From: Clostridiales bacterium | Lineage (GTDB): Bacteria > Bacillota_B > Dehalobacteriia > UBA4068 | Direction: 5' to 3' | NCBI GenBank assembly: GCA_009782975.1 | Contig: WRIA01000034.1 | Location: 1-6,255, forward strand | DNA: 6,255 nt | Shown: positions 1-6,039 of the stretch, in pieces | Position numbering within the stretch: the stretch's first letter is position 1 | Layout: each line of letters opens with the position of its first letter | Translations under genes and position numbers: made by a program | The notes under the pieces: generated by a model | Told to the model about the DNA's origin: nothing | The model's database searches: none | What the model saw: only the letters and a program-made list of their open reading frames with translations

Positions 1-203
1 GTCATAGCCCAGGAAATATCCCCGGGCATAAGCACCGTATCCTCCTCTTTAACCGTATCCAGCCAGTTGTCGTATAGCGTGCCGTAATAATCCTGCCACT
101 GCGGGCCGAATATATCCATGGGCTTATAGGTATCGGGCGGTTCGGTGGGTTTAAAAGGGGCGGATAAAGCCAGATGAGGGTCGGATAAGGCAAAAACCTT
201 CAC
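1..203 (-). CDS. Calcineurin-like metallophosphoesterase, N-terminal part (runs off left edge)
   Basis: This is the first 67 codons of a predicted phosphohydrolase of the calcineurin-like superfamily, probably the COG1768-type group common in Clostridia. The start is GTG at 203-201, preceded by AGGAGG (213-218 on the plus strand, read in reverse) with a 9-base gap. No ATG is available upstream of the first catalytic motif. Two metal-site motifs are visible: D8-x-H10 near the N-terminus, within SDPHLAL, and G61-D62 in PGDISW, followed by Trp65. The KPMDIFGPQW segment near residues 28-36 fits the same group. Enzymes of this fold use a two-metal centre to hydrolyse phosphoesters, but the substrate is unknown here. 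The gene lies downstream of pduL on the same strand, with a terminator between them, so it is probably transcribed on its own. The C-terminal part with the remaining His ligands is outside the window. The family call is fairly secure; the specific role is not known. Confidence 0.85.
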   Translation of the reverse strand, partial: MKVFALSDPHLALSAPFKPTEPPDTYKPMDIFGPQWQDYYGTLYDNWLDTVKEEDTVLMPGDISWAM

Positions 204-259
204 GCGGGGTTTCCTCCTGCAAAAAAAATAACAAGTGGCTGTAGCAAAACATCCGTTGT

Positions 260-289
260 TTTATATGCGGCACAGGTGATCTTTTACAA
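260..289 (-). promoter_or_regulatory. Possible sigma-A-type promoter of the metallophosphoesterase gene
   Basis: Read leftward, TTGTAA (plus-strand 284-289) and TATAAA (260-265) are separated by 18 bases. They lie between the pduL terminator and the GTG start at 203. The -10 box matches five of six consensus positions and the -35 box four of six. The position suits a gene that needs its own promoter after the preceding terminator. This rests on pattern matching only. Confidence 0.35.
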
Positions 290-294
290 ACCAC

Positions 295-324
295 AAAAAA
301 AGGCGCTTTACGCGCCCTTTTTTT
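295..324 (-). terminator. Intrinsic terminator of pduL, possibly bidirectional
   Basis: A perfect 5-bp GC stem (GGCGC 302-306 with GCGCC 312-316) has a 5-base loop. It is flanked by seven A (295-301) and seven T (318-324), with one unpaired C at 317. Read leftward it gives hairpin then seven U, beginning within the TAA stop codon of pduL at 325-323. The A tract and T tract allow a longer A-U extension of the stem and would let it work in both directions. It separates pduL from the metallophosphoesterase gene. Confidence 0.85.
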
Positions 325-946
325 ATTCGTGCTTTACCAGCAGAGCCTTGGCATCGTTGCCTAACTGGAAGGAGTTGGCCTCGTCGGTATCCACATGTAC
401 GTCCAGGGCGAATTCGGGATGTACGCGGGCCATAATATTGAAGATAGCCCCGCTTTTTACCCCCTTAAAATATATATCCACCATCTCTTTATCCGTTATG
501 CCTAAACGCTCCCCGTCGCTTGTATGCAAATGTATATGGGGTTTAGCCACTATAACGCCTTCTTCCAGCACAACATAGCCCTTGGGGCCCACCAGCACGC
601 ATCCGGGGCTGCCGGCCAGCTGACCGGAATTGGTAAGCGGCGCCTTTATGCCCAGCTTGCGCGCATCCGTTTGGGCCAGCTCTACCTGAGTCTGGGGGCG
701 CACCGGGCCTAAAATACGCATCTTTTCCATCATACCCTTGGGGCCCACCACGTTTACACATTCATCGCAGGCATATTGGCCGGGCTGGGTCAGATCCTTG
801 ATATTGGTCAGGGTAGCGCCCTTGCCAAAAAGCATCTCCAGATGCTCCTGGCTTACGTGCAGGTGGCGGTTGGAAATACCGACCGGCACAATAAAAGGGT
901 TGGCGCTGTCGCTTAAATCGACGTTTTTGGGGTCTGTAAGGGGCAT
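323..946 (-). CDS. pduL: PduL-type phosphate acyltransferase (phosphotransacylase)
   Basis: The product interconverts acyl-CoA plus phosphate with acyl phosphate plus CoA (propanoyl- or acetyl-CoA), a step that lets acetate or propionate kinase make ATP. The 207-residue protein shows the two-part PduL zinc-enzyme signature. The first part has VPVGISNRHLHVS at residues 20-32, with H28 and H30. The second has PHIHLHTSDGE, with H137, H139 and H141, followed by the typical LDVHVDTDEAN segment with H184. The start is ATG at 946-944, with AGGAGG (plus-strand 954-959) seven bases upstream. Only about 18 residues precede the first domain, so there is no clear room for the amphipathic encapsulation helix of microcompartment-borne PduL, and no shell-protein genes are in view. 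A cytosolic, Pta-like role is therefore likely. It is divergent from the catabolic operon; a link to it through acetate formation is inference. Whether acetyl- or propionyl-CoA is preferred cannot be told. Confidence 0.93.
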   Translation of the reverse strand: MPLTDPKNVDLSDSANPFIVPVGISNRHLHVSQEHLEMLFGKGATLTNIKDLTQPGQYACDECVNVVGPKGMMEKMRILGPVRPQTQVELAQTDARKLGIKAPLTNSGQLAGSPGCVLVGPKGYVVLEEGVIVAKPHIHLHTSDGERLGITDKEMVDIYFKGVKSGAIFNIMARVHPEFALDVHVDTDEANSFQLGNDAKALLVKHE

Positions 947-992
947 AGATCATCCTCCTGTTCAAATTTATCTTTCTTTATGCGATACAGCT

Positions 993-998
993 ATTATA
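993..998 (-). promoter_or_regulatory. Likely -10 box of the pduL promoter
   Basis: Read leftward, a perfect TATAAT lies 46 bases upstream of the pduL ATG, which leaves a leader of roughly 40 bases. The -35 region is poor: TTGTAT occurs upstream, but with a 20-base spacer. The box sits in the self-complementary ATTATAAT (993-1000), so by sequence alone it could also be read rightward (TATAAT 995-1000). Confidence 0.5.
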
Positions 999-1173
999 AT
1001 ACCTAAAACCCGCGGCAAATACAAGCCCCCGTAAATATTCAAATAATTTCAAACAAACACCTTCTTTATAAGCGCCGGTTTTGGCAGGAAAAAACTGATC
1101 CGTGATGAACACTTACTATTACGCTGCTTTAAATATCAACAGAAATTTAGCTTTTGCAAACTATCAATATCTG

Positions 1174-1201
1174 CTGATTATCGATTTTTATTAAATATTA
1201 T
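1174..1201 (+). promoter_or_regulatory. Weak candidate promoter for the ACT-ssnA-ygfK operon
   Basis: TATTAT at 1196-1201 matches five of six -10 positions. CTGATT at 1174-1179, 16 bases upstream, is only a poor -35 match. It would start transcription near 1208 and leave a leader of about 47 bases before the ATG at 1255. An alternative is TTGCAA (1154-1159) with GATTAT (1176-1181). The surrounding sequence is so AT-rich that neither assignment is firm. A weak -35 would fit an activator-dependent promoter, but that is inference. Confidence 0.25.
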
Positions 1202-1217
1202 CTGTTGTTAAATGTTT

Positions 1218-1228
1218 TTTACTGTAAA
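1218..1228. promoter_or_regulatory. Short palindrome TTTACTGTAAA, possible operator
   Basis: A perfect 5-bp dyad around a central T lies 26 bases before the ACT start codon, just upstream of the ribosome site and just downstream of the candidate promoter. This is a suitable place for a repressor site. It is flanked by further loosely symmetrical repeats: TCTGTT 1201-1206 against AACAGA 1227-1232, and GTTGT 1204-1208 against ACAAC 1232-1236. In AT-rich sequence such a short dyad can arise by chance, and no regulator gene is in the window. Confidence 0.2.
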
Positions 1229-1254
1229 CAGACAACTTAATTGGAGGTACCGCT

Positions 1255-1686
1255 ATGAACGTTAAGCAGATTTCTGTTTTTATCGAGAACAAAAAGGGCC
1301 GCCTGATAGCGGTTACCACCTGTCTGGCCGAAAACGAGGTAAATATCCGCGCTCTTTCCGTGGCCGATACCTCGGATTTTGGCATTTTACGCCTTATCGT
1401 GGATCATCCCAACCGTGCCTGCCGCGCGCTTAAGGAGGCCGGCTTTACCGTAAGGGAGACCGATGTGCTGGCCCTGGAGGTTGCGGACGCGCCGGGCGGC
1501 ATAAATGCCGGGTTGACGATACTGGAGCAAGCGGGCATAAACGTGGATTACGTTTACGCCTTTTTAGGCGCGAATAAGGGCAAAGCCCTTAATATTCTTA
1601 AGGTGGATAAAATGGAGGAGGCCGCCCGTGTTTTAAGCGCGGCCGGTTTAAGGTTGCCGGATGGGGAAGAAATATACGGCAGATAA
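1255..1686 (+). CDS. Tandem ACT-domain protein (COG4747-like), putative small-molecule sensor
   Basis: This is a 143-residue protein made of two ACT domains and nothing else, roughly residues 3-70 and 71-137. The first shows the usual beta-alpha-beta start (QISVFIENKKGRL), a helix into NEVNIRALSVAD, and a second half ending GFTVRETDVLALE. The second starts at APGGINAGLTILEQAGINVDY, a hallmark of this family. No catalytic domain or DNA-binding domain is attached. ACT domains usually bind amino acids or related ligands at domain interfaces. Stand-alone pairs of this type are frequent in Clostridia and archaea, often beside aryl-CoA ligase and indolepyruvate oxidoreductase genes, and their function is largely unproven. 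The start ATG has GGAGG (1243-1247) seven bases upstream. It is the first gene of the rightward operon, 45 bases before ssnA, with no terminator between. The family call is secure; the ligand and its role in the operon are unknown. Confidence 0.9.
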   Translation: MNVKQISVFIENKKGRLIAVTTCLAENEVNIRALSVADTSDFGILRLIVDHPNRACRALKEAGFTVRETDVLALEVADAPGGINAGLTILEQAGINVDYVYAFLGANKGKALNILKVDKMEEAARVLSAAGLRLPDGEEIYGR

Positions 1687-1731
1687 AAAATATGGCAAAG
1701 TTTTTTAGCGGTATCATGGGGGGTAAATAGT

Positions 1732-3057
1732 TTGCGCATACTGCATAATGGGCGTTTGCTTACACGCGACACAGACAGGCCCTGGTTTGAAAGGGGCGCT
1801 GTGGCTTTTGCCGGGCCGGGCATAATAGAGGTCGGCCCGGAGCAGGAGATACGCAGGCGTTACCCGGACGCCGCCTTGACAGACGCGGGCGGCGGATTGA
1901 TAATGCCGGCCTTTATAAATATGCACCAGCACGCTTACAGCGCCTTTGCCCGCGGCCTGAATTTGCCCGGTTATGCCCCTAAAAGCTTTGCCGGTATATT
2001 GAATGATTTGTGGTGGCGCCTGGACGCCGCCTTAAACGAGGAGGATATATATCTTTCCGCTTTACTCACCTTTACGGATTGCGTAAAAAACGGCGTTACC
2101 ACGGTTTTTGACCATCATGCCGGTTTTAACGCCATAGAGGGCAGCCTTTCCGTAATAGCGGAGGCAGCGGGGCTGGCGGGTTTACGCGCCTGCCTGTGCT
2201 TCGAGGTATCCGACCGGGCCGGGCAAGGGGCGGCGGCCAGAGCGGTAGCGGAGAACGCCCGCTTTTTGGATAAATGCCGCAAGGAACAAAACCCTGCCCT
2301 TGCCGGTATGATGGGCCTGCACGCCTCCTTTACGGTGTCGGACGCTACCCTGGCCGCCGCCCGCGCCGCGGCCCCGGCCGGTACGGGCTTTCACCTGCAT
2401 CTGGCGGAAGGGCCGGAGGATCAGCATCATTGCCTTAAGGAACATGGCCTGCGGGTGGCGGAACGCTTGCAGCGGGAAGGCATACTGGGCCCGCACAGTA
2501 TAGCGGCTCATGGCATAGATGTGGATGAAAAAGAGATAGCCATACTGGCAAAAAGCCAAACGGCCCTGATACATAACCCTCAATCCAATATGGGCAATGC
2601 CGTGGGCGTAGCTCCCCTTACCGCCATGGAAGCCGCCGGGGTAAAGCTGGGCCTGGGCACGGATGGCTATACCCACGATATGCTGGAAAGCATGAAGGCC
2701 GCCCAATTGCTGCAAAAGCACCATTTACACGATACCAACTCCGGGTTCTCTCTGGCCACGGATATGCTGTTCAGGCAAAACCCGCGTTTGGCCGCGCGGC
2801 ATTTTTCCACCCTGCTGGGGCAGATAAAACCCGGCGCGGCTGCGGATATGATAGTGCTTGATTATGAGCCTTTTACCCCCTTGGACGAAACGAACGCTGA
2901 CGGTCACGCCGTTTTCGGCCTTGGCGGGCGGCAGGTGCGCACCGTGCTTTCCGCCGGACAGCTGTTGTTGTATAAAGGGGAACTATGTAATATAGATGAA
3001 GAAAAGATCTGCGCTGAAGCGCAAAAAGCCGCCCAAAAACTGTGGGCAAGGATGTAA
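1732..3057 (+). CDS. ssnA: SsnA-type amidohydrolase (putative aminohydrolase of purine/urate catabolism)
   Basis: This 441-residue metal-dependent hydrolase belongs to the amidohydrolase superfamily, in the ATZ/TRZ-like branch that includes guanine deaminase. It has a short N-terminal beta domain, then the TIM barrel. Metal motifs are H65-x-H67 (in NMHQHAYS), H223-x-x-E226 (in HLHLAEG), H260 (in AAHG) and D311 (in LGTDG). IHNPQSNM (280-287) is also typical of the branch. Length and conserved stretches, including DLWWRLD (92-98), FDHHA (126-130), HAVFGLGG (392-399) and the C-terminal LWARM, agree with E. coli SsnA, which has nearly the same length. The start is TTG at 1732, behind a G-rich, imperfect ribosome site (GGGGGGT about 1718-1724); no in-frame ATG suits the N-terminus. 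It ends in tandem stops (TAATAA). It lies 22 bases before ygfK, the conserved partner. It probably opens or deaminates a purine-derived ring in the cytosol; the substrate is unproven. Confidence 0.88.
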   Translation: MRILHNGRLLTRDTDRPWFERGAVAFAGPGIIEVGPEQEIRRRYPDAALTDAGGGLIMPAFINMHQHAYSAFARGLNLPGYAPKSFAGILNDLWWRLDAALNEEDIYLSALLTFTDCVKNGVTTVFDHHAGFNAIEGSLSVIAEAAGLAGLRACLCFEVSDRAGQGAAARAVAENARFLDKCRKEQNPALAGMMGLHASFTVSDATLAAARAAAPAGTGFHLHLAEGPEDQHHCLKEHGLRVAERLQREGILGPHSIAAHGIDVDEKEIAILAKSQTALIHNPQSNMGNAVGVAPLTAMEAAGVKLGLGTDGYTHDMLESMKAAQLLQKHHLHDTNSGFSLATDMLFRQNPRLAARHFSTLLGQIKPGAAADMIVLDYEPFTPLDETNADGHAVFGLGGRQVRTVLSAGQLLLYKGELCNIDEEKICAEAQKAAQKLWARM

Positions 3058-3079
3058 TAAAAAAATAACGGAGGACTTT

Positions 3080-6022
3080 ATGTCGGATACTATGCGCCCG
3101 CAAAATTTTTCTCAATTTATGGAAGGGTTGCTAAACGAATACGCGGAGGAGGAAACCGCTTTGGGCCTGCCCAGATTGCTGCGTATGGGGCAGGAAGGCG
3201 GCATAACGGTGTTGCCCGGGCAAAACCCGGAAAACCTGCTGGGCCCGGCGGCCGGTCCTCATACCCAGCTGGCCGGCGGCATAGTGACCGCTTATCTGGC
3301 GGGAGGACGTTACTTTGAGCTTAAAACTGTGCAAAAGCTGTACGGCAAGGCGCTGGGCATCAATAAACCCTGCATATATGCCTTAGACGAAGGATATAAC
3401 TCCGAGTGGTCCAGCGAATTTTCCCCGGAGCAGGCTTTGGCCGAATACATACGCGCCTATTATGCCATCTGCCTTTTAAGCAGGGAATGGTATCTGGGCC
3501 GCCCGGATGGCTTTATCTTCAATATAAGCGTGGGTTACGACCTGGCGGGCATAAAAAGCGCCGCTGTGGATAGCTTTATAGAAGGGGCAAAGAACGCTTC
3601 CTCTACCGAAGCCTGGCGCGAATGTACGCAATGGGCACAGGCCAACCTGCACCGCTTCGACCGGGTCGACGCAGCCTTTTTGGCAAGCATAAGCCCCCGC
3701 TTAAGCACCTCCGTAACACTTTCCACCCTTCATGGCTGCCCGGCCGGGGAAATAGAGGCTATAGCAGCTTATCTGCTGGAGAAAAAAGGGCTGCATACAT
3801 TTATAAAATGTAACCCTACCCTGTTAGGGGCGCGTTTTGTGTCGCGGGTACTGCACCGTTTTGGCTACAGCCTGCGCACAGACCCCCGTCATTTTAAGGA
3901 TGACCTGCAAATGGAGCAGGCGTTGCCCATGTTTGGCCGTTTAAAGGCTTTAGGCATGGAAAAAGGGCTGGTGTTCGGCTTAAAGTTAAGCAATACCCTG
4001 CCGGTGGTGAATAATGATAAACTGCTTGACGCCCCGGAACTTTATTTAAGCGGGCCGCCCCTTTATCCCCTAACGGTGAATCTGGCCGCCAAATTAGCCG
4101 AGAACAGCGGCGGCGAGCTGCCTATCTCCTATTGCGGCGGGCTGGACGCGGAAAACGCGCCGGGCTTGTTGCGGGCGGGGCTTTATCCCCTTACCTGCGC
4201 CACAATACTGCTTAAGCCCGGCGGCTATACCCGTCTGACGGATATAGCGGAAGCCTGCGCGGGCATCATGCCGCCGCCGCATATAAATATTAAGCTGCTT
4301 AAAGAACTGGCGGCGCGCTCGCTTTCGGATGGCCACTATCACAAGCTTGGTTTAAGCGGAAAAAAGAATGGCGGAAAGCTGCCTTTGGAGGATTGCGGCG
4401 GCGCGCCCTGCAGCATGGCATGTCCCTTTACCCAGGACATACCGGCTTATCTGCGCGCTTTTAACAGGCAGGACGAGCTTTTGGCCGCGCATATAATCCG
4501 CGGGCGCAACACATTGCCTTCCATAACCGGGTATATATGCCCTCACCGCTGCGAGGGCTTTTGCCGCCGCGCCAATTACGACGAACCCCTGCAGATACGA
4601 AGCTGCAAGCGTATAGCTATAGAGGATGCGGAAATAACATTTTATCAGGCAAAATACCTGCCTAAAAAAGAGGAGGCCCTTGTAAAAGGACGTTTTGCGG
4701 AAAACCTGCCGCCGGCCCTTTTGGGGCGGGCAGCGGTGGTGGGGGCAGGCCCCGCCGGGCTTTCTACAGCTTATTTACTGCGGCGCGGCGGCTATAAGGT
4801 GGATGTTTACGAGCGCGCGGAAAAGACAGGCGGCCTGCCGCGGCAGGTTATACCCGCCTTCCGCCTGCCGGACGAAGCCCTTGTAAGGGATTTGAAGGCT
4901 TTGGAGGATCCGGATATAGCGTATTTCTGCGGGCAGGAAATAGAAAACCCCGCGGAACTGCTGCAAAGATATACAGTGGTGGTGCTGGCCACGGGAGCCT
5001 CCCTTCCGGGCTGCCTGCATCTGGAATACGGGGAAAGCATAAATGCGCTGGATTTTTTGCGCGAAGCCAAACAAAGCCCCCATACCCTGGATGTGGGATG
5101 CTCCGTGGCCGTGGTGGGCGGCGGCAATACCGCTATAGACGCGGCCCGGACCGCCCTGCGTCTGCCCGGGGTGGTGGAGGCGCATATAGTATATAGGCGC
5201 AGCCGCGCCCTGATGCCGGCGGAAGCGGAGGAATTGGCGCTGGCCCTAACCGAAGGCGTACAACTTCATCCCCTGGCTTTGCCCGTTGGTATTCAGGACG
5301 CCGTGTTGAATTGCGAGTATATGCGGCTTTCTCTGCCGGGGCCGGACGGCCGACGGGAACCGCGTCCTTTAGGCAAATTTTTCGATTTGCCGGTAGATAC
5401 CCTGGTGGCCGCAGTGGGCGAGCAGGTGGATAGCGAATACTATCGCCGGGCCGGGCTGGCCTTGGATAAAAACGGCCTGCCCCGTCTGGACGAAAACCTG
5501 CAAAGCAGCATACCGCGGCTGTATGTGGCTGGAGACGGCAAGGCCGGACCGGCCACCGTGGCACAGGCCATTGCCGACGCCTGGCGCATAGCCGGAGCAG
5601 TTACCGGCCTGAAACCACCTACCATAGAAAAAGACGAACGCGCCGCGGCGGCGGCGCGGCGGCGCAAGGTACGCAAGGCCACGGAAACTATGGAGCCGGG
5701 GCGCTGCTTAAGCTGTGATCTGGCCTGCGAATGTTGCGTGGATGTTTGCCCCAACCGCGCCAACCGCGTGCTTACACTAAACGGAAAAAGACAGATACTG
5801 CATATGGACGCTCTTTGCAATGAATGTGGCAACTGTGCCGTGTTTTGCCCCTACGAAGGCGCGCCCTACCGGGATAAACCCACATTTTTTGCCACCAGGG
5901 AGGGTTTTGCGGCCAGCGCCAATCCCGGTATAGTGTTCGATAACAAGGGTTCGGTAATATCCCGCGGGCTGCCGGAAAAAACCGCCAAAGAACTGGCCGC
6001 GGCGCTTAAACCGGAAATTTAG
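3080..6022 (+). CDS. ygfK: YgfK-type multidomain Fe-S flavoprotein (annotated 'putative selenate reductase subunit')
   Basis: This is a 980-residue cytosolic oxidoreductase. Residues 1-420 form a dihydroorotate-dehydrogenase-like barrel (GPAAGPHTQLA 55-65, LHGCP 217-221, NPTLLG 245-250, GLKLSNTLP 300-308, LLKPGGY 377-383). Residues 435-515 form a GltD/DPD-type Fe-S domain with C439, C444, C448, C487, C491 and C495. Next come FAD and NAD(P)H folds: G555-A-G-P-A-G560 with E578, then G680-G-G-N-T-A685 with YRRSR (705-709), and a second FAD motif at VAGDG (816-820). The C-terminus is a two-cluster ferredoxin (C876, C879, C883, C886, C890; C913, C916, C919, C923). I start it at ATG 3080, with GGAGG five bases upstream and an N-terminus (MSDTMRP) like E. 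coli MGDIMRP; the frame is open to 2996, but that would overlap ssnA and add a lysine-rich stretch. Family membership is secure. The selenate-reductase name is doubtful; electron transfer from NAD(P)H in purine or urate catabolism is more likely. Confidence 0.92.
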   Translation: MSDTMRPQNFSQFMEGLLNEYAEEETALGLPRLLRMGQEGGITVLPGQNPENLLGPAAGPHTQLAGGIVTAYLAGGRYFELKTVQKLYGKALGINKPCIYALDEGYNSEWSSEFSPEQALAEYIRAYYAICLLSREWYLGRPDGFIFNISVGYDLAGIKSAAVDSFIEGAKNASSTEAWRECTQWAQANLHRFDRVDAAFLASISPRLSTSVTLSTLHGCPAGEIEAIAAYLLEKKGLHTFIKCNPTLLGARFVSRVLHRFGYSLRTDPRHFKDDLQMEQALPMFGRLKALGMEKGLVFGLKLSNTLPVVNNDKLLDAPELYLSGPPLYPLTVNLAAKLAENSGGELPISYCGGLDAENAPGLLRAGLYPLTCATILLKPGGYTRLTDIAEACAGIMPPPHINIKLLKELAARSLSDGHYHKLGLSGKKNGGKLPLEDCGGAPCSMACPFTQDIPAYLRAFNRQDELLAAHIIRGRNTLPSITGYICPHRCEGFCRRANYDEPLQIRSCKRIAIEDAEITFYQAKYLPKKEEALVKGRFAENLPPALLGRAAVVGAGPAGLSTAYLLRRGGYKVDVYERAEKTGGLPRQVIPAFRLPDEALVRDLKALEDPDIAYFCGQEIENPAELLQRYTVVVLATGASLPGCLHLEYGESINALDFLREAKQSPHTLDVGCSVAVVGGGNTAIDAARTALRLPGVVEAHIVYRRSRALMPAEAEELALALTEGVQLHPLALPVGIQDAVLNCEYMRLSLPGPDGRREPRPLGKFFDLPVDTLVAAVGEQVDSEYYRRAGLALDKNGLPRLDENLQSSIPRLYVAGDGKAGPATVAQAIADAWRIAGAVTGLKPPTIEKDERAAAAARRRKVRKATETMEPGRCLSCDLACECCVDVCPNRANRVLTLNGKRQILHMDALCNECGNCAVFCPYEGAPYRDKPTFFATREGFAASANPGIVFDNKGSVISRGLPEKTAKELAAALKPEI

Positions 6023-6039
6023 CCTGCAAGGAGGCATTT

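Larger units (their letters stand above)
947..1254. other. Divergent intergenic region between pduL and the ACT-ssnA-ygfK operon
   Basis: This 308-base AT-rich gap holds the start signals of both divergent units. The part next to pduL has a TATAAT box inside a palindromic ATTATAAT (993-1000). The part next to the ACT gene is very AT-rich (about 1110-1240) and contains candidate -10 sequences and a short TTTACTGTAAA dyad. I see no tRNA, no recognisable riboswitch core and no intrinsic terminator. A 29-codon frame (1105-1194, plus strand) is present but lacks a good ribosome site. Confidence 0.7.

Noticed and set aside
2..193. A leftward 63-codon frame starting at ATG 193
   Set aside because: It is out of frame with the metallophosphoesterase, which has the DxH and GD motifs and a good ribosome site before GTG 203. 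It encodes a proline-rich, unrecognisable sequence.
1105..1194. A 29-codon open frame (starting MNTYYYAALN, tyrosine-rich) in the divergent region, considered as a leader peptide
   Set aside because: It has no well-spaced ribosome site, overlaps the most likely promoter region, uses codons (ATC, ATT, AGA) unlike the neighbouring genes, and is not followed by an attenuator hairpin.
947..1254. A purine or other riboswitch in front of the catabolic operon
   Set aside because: I could not find the conserved loop and junction sequences of a purine riboswitch or a terminator-type expression platform upstream of the ACT gene.
2182..2724. A 180-codon frame on the minus strand inside ssnA
   Set aside because: It lies wholly within a well-supported gene, shows no family motif, and is explained by the GC-rich third positions of ssnA. 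The same applies to the minus-strand frames inside ygfK (for example 4775-5185 and 5133-5564).
2996..3079. Upstream extension of the ygfK frame from ATG 2996
   Set aside because: It would overlap ssnA by 62 bases and add a lysine-rich, family-atypical N-terminus. The ATG at 3080 has a strong GGAGG and matches the N-terminus of the E. coli homologue.
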